This document shows positions 6,248 to 14,088 of a stretch of 28,098 nt of DNA, piece after piece; position 1 is the stretch's first letter; each line of letters begins with the position of its first letter. Position numbers and translations under genes: made by a program. The stretch is from the IMG/VR virus record IMGVR_UViG_3300025789_000120, positions 1-28,098 of that record. One strand, 5' to 3'. The notes beneath the pieces were generated by a model. That model did not search any database. It had not been told where the DNA came from and saw only the letters and a list, made by a program, of their open reading frames with translations. Source of the DNA: a virus.

Positions 6248-6688
6248 ATGTCAGCAGGTATTTCAAGAGTTCACGGTTATGTCGTTGCACCAAGTCAACG
6301 TCCATCAACACTAAGTTTCTTCAACCTACAAGTTAGCGGAAACTTAACAACAAGCGACGCTACAACAGCCAACGGTGCGTTAGATCAAATCTTCCGTACA
6401 GCTTTGGACAGCTTTGCTACTGTTGGTTTAATCGGTACACCAACATATAACGGTACTACAGCAACCTATGTTAACTTTGCCATTGAAGACACAGGCGTTC
6501 TAAGTAGCGTAGCTGGTCAAACAGCTCCAAGCGGTCTAGGCCTAGGTTCTGTTGAAGGCACTACTGCTAGTACTGTAACAGCAGCTTTAACCGCTGCTGT
6601 TCAAGCACTAGGTACAGTTAACGGCTTCAACTTGTCTACAGCAACAGTATTCGCTGGTGTTGTTGCTACAACTAGCCCAACACTATAA
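6248..6688 (+). CDS. Probable abundant virion protein (decoration-like), unknown family
   Basis: A 146-residue protein, almost free of charged residues after residue 20, rich in Ala, Thr, Ser, Gly and Val, with no cysteine and no signal peptide. It starts MSAGISRVHGYVVAPSQRP. It is a stand-alone unit: late box, leader hairpin, near-perfect Shine-Dalgarno (AAAGGAG, 7 bases), two hairpins after the stop and a strong terminator. That layout suggests very high late expression, as for capsid, tail tube or decoration proteins. The family is not recognised, so the structural role is inference. Confidence 0.75.
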   Translation: MSAGISRVHGYVVAPSQRPSTLSFFNLQVSGNLTTSDATTANGALDQIFRTALDSFATVGLIGTPTYNGTTATYVNFAIEDTGVLSSVAGQTAPSGLGLGSVEGTTASTVTAALTAAVQALGTVNGFNLSTATVFAGVVATTSPTL

Positions 6689-6735
6689 TCTAAACATTAG
6701 ATTAAAAATAAAGGGAGTTTTTAACTCCCTTTTTT
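6686..6735 (+). terminator. Inverted repeat plus rho-independent terminator
   Basis: First TAATCTAA/TTAGATTA with a 3-base loop, overlapping the stop codon. Then AAAGGGAGTT (6710-6719), loop TTT, AACTCCCTTT (6723-6732) and a T run. The second hairpin is a textbook terminator. Confidence 0.9.
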
Positions 6736-6740
6736 ACGAC

Positions 6741-6748
6741 TATAAATA
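6741..6748 (+). promoter_or_regulatory. T4-type late promoter box (TATAAATA)
   Basis: A perfect TATAAATA lies 17 bases before the ATG at 6766, directly after the preceding terminator. The leader is short and has a weak ribosome site (AGGTAG). Confidence 0.65.
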
Positions 6749-6765
6749 TATTATATAGGTAGTTT

Positions 6766-7191
6766 ATGGACAGAATAGAAATACATACATTAGTTGATAT
6801 TACCAACACGCAGGTCAATCGACCTAATCAAGGAAGTCAGCTGGAGTATGACCAAAATAGAAATTTTATTACACTAAGACAATGTGTGGAGTTGCGTAGT
6901 ATTGTGTCCTACGATAATAAACCACAGTATGAAGAATGTGAAATAGATGGACTGGGATTTGGTAGCAGCTATAAAGGAAAACACCGTGTATGGTCTTTTG
7001 TGTTTAGTCCTGATCGTTCTTTTGTATATTTAGACAACGGTGATCCTATAGGTGGGCTAATAGAAGACATAGACGGTGTTCCGATCATTGTAAATTTAAC
7101 AGAAACTATAAATATAGCGAAGGCAATTTTCGATTGTAAGAACGTTGCTACTAAAAACACAATCATCAAGGCTCATTTAGGCACAACTTAA
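6766..7191 (+). CDS. Phage protein of unknown function (141 aa)
   Basis: A soluble, beta-rich 141-residue protein starting MDRIEIHTLVDITNTQVNRPNQGSQ. It then has an N-terminal LEYDQNRNFITLRQCVELRS segment and a middle with CEIDGLGFGSSYKGKHRVWSFVF. No catalytic motif, signal or membrane segment is seen. The N-terminal 'D-I-T-x-T-x-V-x-R' stretch is like conserved T4-like phage proteins of unknown function. It opens the gene run 6766-8558. Confidence 0.7.
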   Translation: MDRIEIHTLVDITNTQVNRPNQGSQLEYDQNRNFITLRQCVELRSIVSYDNKPQYEECEIDGLGFGSSYKGKHRVWSFVFSPDRSFVYLDNGDPIGGLIEDIDGVPIIVNLTETINIAKAIFDCKNVATKNTIIKAHLGTT

Positions 7192-7228
7192 GGCAATCCG
7201 TACTACACCAACTGAAGGAGTGAATAAA

Positions 7229-7468
7229 ATGGCCAATGGTCAAATAATTGATATAGAAAAAACAAATTTAGAAGCGCATGTAGACTTATGTGCTCAACGT
7301 TATGACAATCTTGACAAGCGATTAACTTCTATTGAAGGAAAGTTTGGCGATCTTAAAAAACTAATCGAAGACGGCCACAACAGCATGGCCAAAGTTATCA
7401 TTGGTACCGCCGGCACTATCATTACTGGTATTATCGGTGTTCTTGTCATGATATTACAAAAGCATTAA
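7229..7468 (+). CDS. Holin-like / XhlA-like membrane protein
   Basis: A 79-residue protein. Residues 1-50 are a charged coiled coil (DIEKTNLEAHVDLCAQRYDNLDKRLTSIEGKFGDLKKLIEDG). Residues 54-77 form a single membrane segment (KVIIGTAGTIITGIIGVLVMIL), ending QKH. This layout, coiled coil followed by a C-terminal membrane helix, is that of XhlA-type lysis-associated proteins. I chose the ATG at 7229 with AAGGAG 8 bases upstream, not the GTG at 7220. A lysis role is inferred from shape only; no endolysin gene is seen next to it. Confidence 0.7.
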   Translation: MANGQIIDIEKTNLEAHVDLCAQRYDNLDKRLTSIEGKFGDLKKLIEDGHNSMAKVIIGTAGTIITGIIGVLVMILQKH

Positions 7469-7469
7469 T

Positions 7470-7913
7470 ATGAAAATCAGAGAATTAGTTGAACAAACAT
7501 TACCTCAGGCTACCAATACCACTCCTGGTAATGTTGTAGGACCTGTACCAGCCGGCGGCAAACCCAGTGGTGATAGCCCTATTCCTAATACAGAACCAAA
7601 ACCCAATACTTCTAATACTCCAAAGACAACTCAACCTACTGGTTTTGCCCCAAGTACTAAAGCACCCAGTGCTCCTACCACAGTTCCTCCACAACCTCAG
7701 CAACAAGTGGGACAGGCTACAAGTCAACCTATTCAACCACAGTCTACTCAACCAGAAGCCGAAGATGCTGAAACCCAACAACCTGGTCAACAGCCAGCAA
7801 CAGTTCAAGATTTACAAACACAAATGGGTAACTTAATGGCCAAGTTACGCCAAATACAAGGCCAGGAACCTCCTCCAGAAACATTAAATCCACAACCGGG
7901 AGTATCGGGATGA
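7470..7913 (+). CDS. Pro/Gln/Thr-rich protein with N-terminal targeting-like helix
   Basis: A 147-residue protein. The N-terminus MKIRELVEQTLPQ resembles those at 2116, 3265 and 7910. Residues 15-105 are low-complexity Pro/Gln/Thr/Ser, without charged residues over long stretches. A helix near the C-terminus (VQDLQTQMGNLMAKLRQIQGQ) could mediate assembly. It starts one base after the preceding stop, and its own stop overlaps the next start (ATGA). Probable role: packaged or linker protein of the virion; not established. Confidence 0.7.
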   Translation: MKIRELVEQTLPQATNTTPGNVVGPVPAGGKPSGDSPIPNTEPKPNTSNTPKTTQPTGFAPSTKAPSAPTTVPPQPQQQVGQATSQPIQPQSTQPEAEDAETQQPGQQPATVQDLQTQMGNLMAKLRQIQGQEPPPETLNPQPGVSG

Positions 7914-8119
7914 AAATCCATCAACTCCTATCAGGCATAAGTTTACCTGTAACCAATGAAGAACAACACTTCATTGAACATCATGACAACGGCATTAAAA
8001 TCAGTAGTCTTGATGAGCACGATCACTGGCTTGCTCAAAGTCTTGTTCGTAAGGGTGTATATACTATAAGTAAAGATAACAATACTTTAGTTAAAAACAT
8101 CAATGAAAACAATACCTGA
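7910..8119 (+). CDS. Small conserved phage protein (69 aa)
   Basis: A 69-residue protein starting MKIHQLLSGISLPVTNEEQHFIE. A second part (LDEHDHWLAQSLVRKGVYTISKDN) looks like a small helix-turn-helix or winged domain: 'L-(D/E)-E-(R/H)-x-x-x-L-A-x-x-L-V-x-K-(D/G)-V'. I recall similar sequences in T4-like phages of cyanobacteria, with no function. It overlaps the previous gene by 4 bases and the next by 17. Confidence 0.7.
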   Translation: MKIHQLLSGISLPVTNEEQHFIEHHDNGIKISSLDEHDHWLAQSLVRKGVYTISKDNNTLVKNINENNT

Positions 8120-8558
8120 AGAACTTTACAAACGAATACAAAAAATCAGCGAAGAAGTCAAACAAGATCTTCGTCGCAAAGGTCTTGTAGTTCCTGTCAA
8201 ACAGGATGACGGTTCTATAACAGTGGGAACATATACTATTGTAAAAGATCCTAATGGGTATACAATATTAGACTTCTGTGACGAAGAAGTAGTAACAGGC
8301 ATTAACTTGCCACAAACTGCCATTATTGTTGCTAATAAACTAGCCCTTGGATATTACAAAGATACTAAGTTATTAGAAGAAGATAAACGTTACGGATTTG
8401 CTGAGTTTGAAGAGAAACTATACAAACGTGCCATGTTGAATAAAAGTATCGAGAAATTTGATATTTTTTTATCCAAGCACAGCATAGCACACTACAAAAA
8501 ACAAGAGCATAAAAAGACCATCATTAATAGTTTCGAGAAACTTATCAAACTGGTATAA
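8103..8558 (+). CDS. Conserved phage protein of unknown function (151 aa)
   Basis: A 151-residue soluble protein. It has an N-terminal helix (PEELYKRIQKISEEVKQDLRRKG), a beta part (ITVGTYTIVKDPNGYTILDF), then a long helical C-terminal half rich in Lys. The segment LPQTAIIVANKLALGY is typical of a conserved T4-like phage family without function. It overlaps the upstream gene; its stop codon lies within the TATAAATA box of the next gene. No enzyme motif is visible. Confidence 0.7.
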   Translation: MKTIPEELYKRIQKISEEVKQDLRRKGLVVPVKQDDGSITVGTYTIVKDPNGYTILDFCDEEVVTGINLPQTAIIVANKLALGYYKDTKLLEEDKRYGFAEFEEKLYKRAMLNKSIEKFDIFLSKHSIAHYKKQEHKKTIINSFEKLIKLV

Positions 8559-8561
8559 ATA
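8554..8561 (+). promoter_or_regulatory. T4-type late promoter box (TATAAATA)
   Basis: A perfect TATAAATA overlaps the stop codon of the upstream gene and lies 27 bases before the ATG at 8589. The ribosome site there is modest (TGGAAC). Confidence 0.65.
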
Positions 8562-8588
8562 ACATTAACCAATTTTCTGGAACTCAAT

Positions 8589-10100
8589 ATGAAAACTACC
8601 GATTTTAACAAACCTGTCACAAGCACTTTATTAGAAACTAATCTAGAAAAGCAGTTTGGTTCCAAGGTTAATTTAAACAAGTACAATCGCGAACAGTTGG
8701 AAGACTTTCGTAATAAGTTGCGTACCCGTATTTTTCAACAAGAAGGATCAGCAAAGATCAATGATTTGTTGACCAATGAGACTTACCAAAAAGACAAAGC
8801 AATGTTAGAATTGCTAAACACAAGGATTAAAGAAATGCTAGGCGAACAAATGAAACAACTACGCGACAAGATCGACCAACTTAACGAAAACAAAAAAGAT
8901 GTTAAGACCACAAAGAAGCCAAAGGGTGCTAAACCAGACTTCCTAGATCTAGACAAAGATGGCAACAAAACAGAGCCAATGAAAAGTGCTGCTAAGAGTG
9001 CTAAAGTAAAAGAAACTATCAAGAAAGATAAAAAAGAATTAGAAGGTAATGCCTTTGGCAAAGCAGTTCGTGATGCTAAAAAAGATGGTGTTCAACCTGG
9101 CGAAAAAATCAAAGTCGGTGGTAAAGAATATGATGTCAAAGAAAACTTTGACGGTGATCGTAATGCTGATCAAGATACTCCTAGCCGCTTCAACAAGAAG
9201 AAAACATCTACTGGTACAGTACACACTAAAAAGTCAAAAGAGTTTGATAAAGACTCCAGCGATAGCGGTAAAAAAGATACTAGCCACCTACAAGGTATGT
9301 TAGGCGGTGCTCCTAAAGCTGCGGTCAAAGGCCGTGTACACAAGATGAAGGAAGGCATGAAGCATCCTAAGGACTGTGATTGCAAAGAGTGCATGGGTAC
9401 ATTTGAAGGTAAAGACGAAGGCAAACCAGGTAAGAACTTTGCCAAGATTGCTAAGTCAGCAGGCAAGCGTTATGGCAGCAAGGCAGCAGGTGAACGTGTA
9501 GCCGGTGCTGTTCGTGCTAAACTAGCCAAGCAAGGTAAGTTAGAAGAAAGCCAATATAAACACAATGTTCGTTTTGTAAATGAAAGTCTTGCTTTCTTGT
9601 TAATGGAAGACGAAGAAGCCAAAGCCAAGACAATCACAGCCGCTGGCGACATTGTTAACGATTATACAAGTTGGATGCAACGTGTTGGTCAATACCAAAC
9701 CAAGGCTATCATTGAACTAGCTGATAGTATTCGTGCCGACTTTGGTCAAGCAGAAGCCGAAGCATTTAAACAAACAGTTGCTCCAGCTCTAAGTGCTACA
9801 CTAGAAACATTGACACAACAACGTGAAGCTATCAGCAATGCTGTTGCTGCTCTAGCTGGCGGCGCTGCTCCTGCAGAACCAATGGGTACTGATCCAATGG
9901 ATACAGGAATGGAACCAGGTGTTGATATGAGCGCCCCAGATGATATGAATCCAGAACCAGCAGGTGACGAGTTTGGTGCAAGTGATGCAGCCGTTGGCGG
10001 TGATGTAACTGCCGGACGTGAAATGCGCGAAAGCCGTGAAGTTCGTCGTGCTCGAAAACTACAAGAAGCACATAGCATTATTGCTCGACTAGCAAAATGA
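8589..10100 (+). CDS. Large modular Lys-rich virion-associated protein with EF-hand-like loop
   Basis: A 503-residue protein built of segments. The N-terminal helical part is residues 1-105 (LLETNLEKQFGSKVNLNKYNREQLEDFRNKLRTRI is one helix pair). Next is an EF-hand-like loop D-L-D-K-D-G-N (about 118-124) in the context KPDFLDLDKDGNKTEPM, which is common in T4-like phage virion proteins. A GNAFGKAVRDAKKDG...KIKVGGKEYDVKE module (about 153-184), a Lys/Asp-rich linker, a CDCKEC cysteine pair (about 263-268) and a GKNFAKIAKSAGKRYGSKAAGERV module follow. Last come two acidic helices and an Ala/Pro/Met-rich tail. Calcium binding and prohead-core function are possible, not shown. The stop overlaps the next start (ATGA). 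Confidence 0.75.
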   Translation: MKTTDFNKPVTSTLLETNLEKQFGSKVNLNKYNREQLEDFRNKLRTRIFQQEGSAKINDLLTNETYQKDKAMLELLNTRIKEMLGEQMKQLRDKIDQLNENKKDVKTTKKPKGAKPDFLDLDKDGNKTEPMKSAAKSAKVKETIKKDKKELEGNAFGKAVRDAKKDGVQPGEKIKVGGKEYDVKENFDGDRNADQDTPSRFNKKKTSTGTVHTKKSKEFDKDSSDSGKKDTSHLQGMLGGAPKAAVKGRVHKMKEGMKHPKDCDCKECMGTFEGKDEGKPGKNFAKIAKSAGKRYGSKAAGERVAGAVRAKLAKQGKLEESQYKHNVRFVNESLAFLLMEDEEAKAKTITAAGDIVNDYTSWMQRVGQYQTKAIIELADSIRADFGQAEAEAFKQTVAPALSATLETLTQQREAISNAVAALAGGAAPAEPMGTDPMDTGMEPGVDMSAPDDMNPEPAGDEFGASDAAVGGDVTAGREMRESREVRRARKLQEAHSIIARLAK

Positions 10101-10450
10101 GATTGTTTGAAGTAGATCAAGGATCTGCTAGAGAAGTTCTAGCAGTTCTTCAAGGCCTTGCTAATATGGATGGACAAACTAGTGAAATCCCATTCAAGGC
10201 TGTTCTAAATATCATTCGTCCATTTGCTTTGGGTATTGCTACTCCCGATGGTCTAATTGCTTTAAAAAATAATATTGATCCGCAAGGTGATGTTATTCAG
10301 GATATCAAAGATGACGGTACTGTTATCTTAAAAACAACTACTCAGGATCCCAATGCTGAGCCCCAAGATACTGCTGCCCCAAAAGCAGGTAACGGTGGCC
10401 CTAGTATAGACAGTATGGCTGCTCATAACGCCAAAACGGCATTTAAATAA
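10097..10450 (+). CDS. Phage protein of unknown function (117 aa)
   Basis: A 117-residue protein starting MRLFEVDQGSAREVLAVLQGL, translationally coupled to the large modular protein upstream (ATGA). The first 70 residues look alpha/beta (FKAVLNIIRPFALGIATPDGLIAL); the last 40 are a disordered Asp/Ala/Pro/Gly tail. No family is recognised. Pairing with its neighbour suggests they act together. Confidence 0.65.
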   Translation: MRLFEVDQGSAREVLAVLQGLANMDGQTSEIPFKAVLNIIRPFALGIATPDGLIALKNNIDPQGDVIQDIKDDGTVILKTTTQDPNAEPQDTAAPKAGNGGPSIDSMAAHNAKTAFK

Positions 10451-10479
10451 TTGTATTAATAGGTCATATGTGTTATAAT
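10451..10479 (+). promoter_or_regulatory. Sigma70-type promoter (TTGTAT-N17-TATAAT)
   Basis: TTGTAT (10451-10456), a 17-base spacer, then a perfect TATAAT (10474-10479). The expected start site, about 7 bases after the -10, falls at or next to the ATG at 10487, so the message would be nearly leaderless. It fits host-polymerase (early or middle) transcription, unlike the late boxes elsewhere. Confidence 0.75.
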
Positions 10480-10486
10480 TAACAAT

Positions 10487-11215
10487 ATGACTTTAACTTT
10501 TACTCCCCCTCCATTCGTAGAACGATTCCAATATAAAAACTGTAAGCAGGTTAATGATCCTGTTACAAAAAAACGTGTCTACCAAACTCCAGACGGAGAA
10601 TCTTTACCCAGTGTAACAACCATTCTTAGTGCCATGAAAGACATGACACATTTGAATGAATGGAAAAAACGGGTGGGCGAAGCCAACGCCGCACAGATTA
10701 CCAAAGAAGCCAGTGGTGTTGGTACTGCTATGCATGCCAACTTGGAACGTTTTATTGTAGGTGAACAACGCCAACCCGGAAATAACCCTGTACATGTACA
10801 AGCCAATAAAATGGCTGATGTTATTATTGAAAATGGTCTAAGCAAAATGGACGAAATTTGGGCCATGGAACAAAGCCTATACTTCCCGGGACTATATAGC
10901 GGAACTACTGACCTAGTGGGCGTATATCAAGGCAAGCCCGCAGTTTGCGATTATAAACAAACCAATAAGCCTAAGAAAGAAGAATGGGTTGAAGATTATT
11001 ACCTACAACTCATGGCCTATATTCTAGCACACAACGAAGTATATGGAACAGATATCCGTGAAGGACATATCTTTATGTGCTCTAGGGATTTTCAATATCA
11101 ACAGTTTACATTGAAACCTGAAGATTTTAATAAATGGCAAGATGCTTGGTTAAAGAAAGTCGAAGAGTACTACACCATAGGTCTACAGGGCTACCGACAG
11201 TTGCTCACACAGTAA
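10487..11215 (+). CDS. PD-(D/E)XK (RecB/Cas4-like) exonuclease
   Basis: A 242-residue protein with the motifs of RecB-family nucleases: G-V-G-T-A-M-H (77-83), E128, D142 in YSGTTDLVG, D155-Y-K157 (the D-x-K catalytic pair) and the QxxxY motif LQLMAY (173-178). The N-terminal LPSVTTILSAM (40-50) is the usual 'S-V-T-x-x-L' substrate-side helix. Such phage nucleases process DNA ends for recombination and replication. It has its own sigma70-type promoter, and no ribosome site is visible. Early or middle expression is inferred. Confidence 0.85.
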   Translation: MTLTFTPPPFVERFQYKNCKQVNDPVTKKRVYQTPDGESLPSVTTILSAMKDMTHLNEWKKRVGEANAAQITKEASGVGTAMHANLERFIVGEQRQPGNNPVHVQANKMADVIIENGLSKMDEIWAMEQSLYFPGLYSGTTDLVGVYQGKPAVCDYKQTNKPKKEEWVEDYYLQLMAYILAHNEVYGTDIREGHIFMCSRDFQYQQFTLKPEDFNKWQDAWLKKVEEYYTIGLQGYRQLLTQ

Positions 11216-11216
11216 G

Positions 11217-11245
11217 CATAAATATCCTTATACAGAGGATATTTA
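11217..11245 (+). promoter_or_regulatory. Late box inside a hairpin that covers the tail fibre ribosome site
   Basis: CATAAATA (11217-11224) lies in the left arm of a perfect 10-pair inverted repeat: TAAATATCCT (11219-11228), a 7-base loop, AGGATATTTA (11236-11245). The AGAGGA ribosome site (11234-11239) sits partly in the right arm. A late start site about 6 bases past the box would lose the left arm and free the site. Transcripts coming from upstream would contain the whole hairpin. Confidence 0.65.
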
Positions 11246-11246
11246 G

Positions 11247-13607
11247 ATGCCGATTATTGAAATTGCCAAAATACAAGTTAGACGCGGCACCGAATTAGGT
11301 GCCAACAATGGTGTGCCGCAACTAGCACCAGGTGAGTTTGCTTGGGCTGTAGATACACAAAACTTATACATTGGTAAGAGACAATATGAAGATGGTGTCT
11401 TTACTGGGGCTAGTGATGATAGTAACACACGTATTCTGACAGAAAAGGATTTAAATTCTATTCTGACAATGGCATCTCAGAATTTAACAATCACTAATCT
11501 AAATACAAGTTCTTATAGATTTAAAGGTAATTTAGGCGCTGATAACTTAACCTACGGGATTGCGACCAATAACGGCAAGGCCCAAACACTGGCAACTACA
11601 TCTAGTTATGGTGTTTATACTAAACTGGATAACTTTGTTAGTATAACAGATTTTGCTCCGGGCGGCATATGGCCTCCATTAAACAACGATATTACCATAG
11701 CACTACAAAATGCTATAGGTATAACCGGCGGTCCTTTACAAACTGGTGGTGGTGTTGTTTTTCAAACTACTGGAACCGATGGTCCTACCGCATTGGGACC
11801 TTATAGCATTAAAATACCACCAGGTCAATGGGCATTAAGTAGCCCTGTATTTCTTCCACCGTATACATCACTAGTAGGCGAAGGTTCTGCTATGACAGTG
11901 CTGACCGCTACTAATATGATTGGTTATAATGGCGCATTGTTCCAAACAGTAGACTCCACAGGAACTACATTCAGTCAAGGTATGAATTTAAGTCCAGCAT
12001 CTGTGCCTAGATCTATTAAACTAAAAGGCATGACTATTCAACCGCCTAATCAAAATCCCTATGGCGGCACATTGTTAAGTTTAGATAATGCTCAAGATGT
12101 AACCATTGACGATGTTTATTTTGGTAATCCTTTAAGTACTACTTCTACATCTAGTATTACAGCTATTCAAATACGCAGTAGCCAACCAGTTATAACAGAT
12201 GTCACAATCTCTGTGCTTAAAAATATCAAGATCAATAACTGTACATTCCAAGGGTTAACAACTGGTATCATAAGTACAGGTACCATTGATAAGTTTTCTA
12301 TTACAGGAAATAAATTCAGTTGGTTGAATAACGGTGTTGTTACATCTGCACCGTCAGGCAATGCTTGGGGTATCAACGGAAATGTAGAAAACAATATGTT
12401 TGAGTATATTAGTGCCGAGGCCATGATTATTGGTACTTCCACTAATGCTGTACAGTCTTATGTTTCTAGTGCGTTTAACTCGTTTGTTAATGTAGGTAAT
12501 AACTTCCAAAGTGACACAACTCAAACTAATAATATTATCACTGTTAATGACAAAGGATTCCAGTCACATCATGATTATTTTGATAGACTAGTTAATAGTT
12601 CGGGAATAAATCCATTGACTGCAACACCTTCTGGAAAATATCAATATCCTTTAATATCCGCTAACTCGATAATGCGTAGTGGAACTACATTTAAGAAAAC
12701 GATTCCAGGAAATACTGGTATAGTCAGTGTTCTCAGAATACCAATGACTGCTAACTCACAAGTTGCAACAATGAACTATAATGCATATAACGCCAATATG
12801 TCTAGGCAAGGACAGTTGGTTATGAGTATATCCACAGCAGGTTCTACAACAATACCTGATGGATTTGCTTCGGTAACAGACAAATATCAGTTTGAAGAAA
12901 ATACTGCTGGAACTTCTCCTTACTTAAAATTTACCACTAATCTATTCTATTCGCAACAAGGTATTATAGCTCAAGGAGGATTCTTCTATCCATGGGGAAC
13001 CCTTAACTCTAGTGGATTGGTTGCCGGCAACACTTCTACCCAGTTTAATTGGCAAAATGGTACAAGTACATACATTATTCCGGGAACTACTAAAATAACC
13101 TTTGAATCACCAACTGCACCGTTTAACGGATCTTATACAGCTACCGTTAACACATTTACTGTAACTAATGGTATTGCTACTATTCAACTTGATACAACTG
13201 CAACAACATCTGTTGGAGGATTAACCACAGTTATATTTTCAAATGGTACCGCATCGTGGTCTTCAACAACTGTTAATTCTTATGTATTTTCTACTGCTCA
13301 AGACCCTAGTATTGAAATACTATCAACACAAACAGTTACCTATACCACATCAAGTTTGTTACAACCTTATATCTATAAAAATGGTGATTTAACTAAGAAA
13401 TATTTGGTAACAACATCGTCTTATATTTCTACATTATCTTCATATGTGTTATACTTTACTACAACTGGTACAGTTTCTTTTGATATTCAAGATATAGTAG
13501 ATGTACAAATAGCTAATAGTAACTTTTCAAACTATGTTGAATTAACAGCCATAAATGTAGACACAGTTCCTACATCAGTGGAAGTAGATCTAACCTTAAT
13601 GAATTAA
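11247..13607 (+). CDS. Tail fibre with Mtd-like N-terminus and pectate-lyase-like beta-helix
   Basis: A 786-residue protein. The N-terminus IAKIQVRRGTELGANNGVPQLAPGEFAWAVDTQNLYIG (residues 6-43) is the Mtd N-terminal-like module seen at the start of many phage tail fibres. The segment NFVSITDFAPGGIWPPLNNDITIALQNAI (about 128-157) is the entry strand of a pectate-lyase-type right-handed beta-helix. Repeated N-N-x-T/F-x-x-(L/I) turns follow (IKINNCTFQGL, FSITGNKFSWLNNGV). The C-terminal 300 residues are Thr/Ser-rich. Role: host recognition, possibly with polysaccharide-degrading activity. The ribosome site lies in a hairpin. Confidence 0.85.
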   Translation: MPIIEIAKIQVRRGTELGANNGVPQLAPGEFAWAVDTQNLYIGKRQYEDGVFTGASDDSNTRILTEKDLNSILTMASQNLTITNLNTSSYRFKGNLGADNLTYGIATNNGKAQTLATTSSYGVYTKLDNFVSITDFAPGGIWPPLNNDITIALQNAIGITGGPLQTGGGVVFQTTGTDGPTALGPYSIKIPPGQWALSSPVFLPPYTSLVGEGSAMTVLTATNMIGYNGALFQTVDSTGTTFSQGMNLSPASVPRSIKLKGMTIQPPNQNPYGGTLLSLDNAQDVTIDDVYFGNPLSTTSTSSITAIQIRSSQPVITDVTISVLKNIKINNCTFQGLTTGIISTGTIDKFSITGNKFSWLNNGVVTSAPSGNAWGINGNVENNMFEYISAEAMIIGTSTNAVQSYVSSAFNSFVNVGNNFQSDTTQTNNIITVNDKGFQSHHDYFDRLVNSSGINPLTATPSGKYQYPLISANSIMRSGTTFKKTIPGNTGIVSVLRIPMTANSQVATMNYNAYNANMSRQGQLVMSISTAGSTTIPDGFASVTDKYQFEENTAGTSPYLKFTTNLFYSQQGIIAQGGFFYPWGTLNSSGLVAGNTSTQFNWQNGTSTYIIPGTTKITFESPTAPFNGSYTATVNTFTVTNGIATIQLDTTATTSVGGLTTVIFSNGTASWSSTTVNSYVFSTAQDPSIEILSTQTVTYTTSSLLQPYIYKNGDLTKKYLVTTSSYISTLSSYVLYFTTTGTVSFDIQDIVDVQIANSNFSNYVELTAINVDTVPTSVEVDLTLMN

Positions 13608-13610
13608 TAA

Positions 13611-14033
13611 ATGTTTAATCGGTCAACAGACGATAGAATATCGTCTTGGGCTCAGTTTCGCGCCCAGTTAGAAACTTGCGAACAACCATTACAATGTGTG
13701 ATTGACTTTTGGCGTGATGCACCATACATACCATACAATCACAACATTGATCAATTCAATCGTAAATCATGGCCAACACCGTGGGACATTATTGTGGAGA
13801 ATCATTACGATGACTTCACAAAGGCCCTAATGATGGCATATTCGCTCAAATATACAGAGAAGTTTAAAAATTCTGTAATAGAACTGCGTAGTCTCGTAGA
13901 CAATGCTAGAAAAACATACTATAATATAGTTTGTGTAGACGGAGAATGGGCTATAAACTACAAAGATAATGAGCCCTTTGCCCTTAAAGATATACCCGAG
14001 TCGTTTTTGGTAGAAAATATTATCGAACTTTGA
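13611..14033 (+). CDS. Phage protein of unknown function (140 aa)
   Basis: A 140-residue soluble protein, starting 3 bases after the tail fibre stop. It is Trp- and Asn-rich with an N-terminal helical part (SSWAQFRAQLETCEQPLQCVIDFWRDAPYIPY) and the segment WPTPWDIIVENHYDDFTKALMMAYSLKYTEKF. I recall this W-P-T-P-W-(D/E) pattern from conserved unknown proteins of T4-like phages. No catalytic motif is visible. Position suggests a link to the fibre gene or to nrdA downstream. Confidence 0.7.
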   Translation: MFNRSTDDRISSWAQFRAQLETCEQPLQCVIDFWRDAPYIPYNHNIDQFNRKSWPTPWDIIVENHYDDFTKALMMAYSLKYTEKFKNSVIELRSLVDNARKTYYNIVCVDGEWAINYKDNEPFALKDIPESFLVENIIEL

Positions 14034-14088
14034 GTTGGTTGGTAAATATCTTCCTCGACACATTTAAGAAGGTTAGTTAAAACAATAT

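Noticed and set aside
7567-7836. 89-codon frame inside the Pro/Gln-rich gene
   Set aside because: It is a shifted reading of a low-complexity stretch, with no ribosome site.
9746-10120. Long minus-strand frame of 124 codons
   Set aside because: It is antisense to the modular protein; its Ala/Ser/Gly composition mirrors the codons of the opposite strand.
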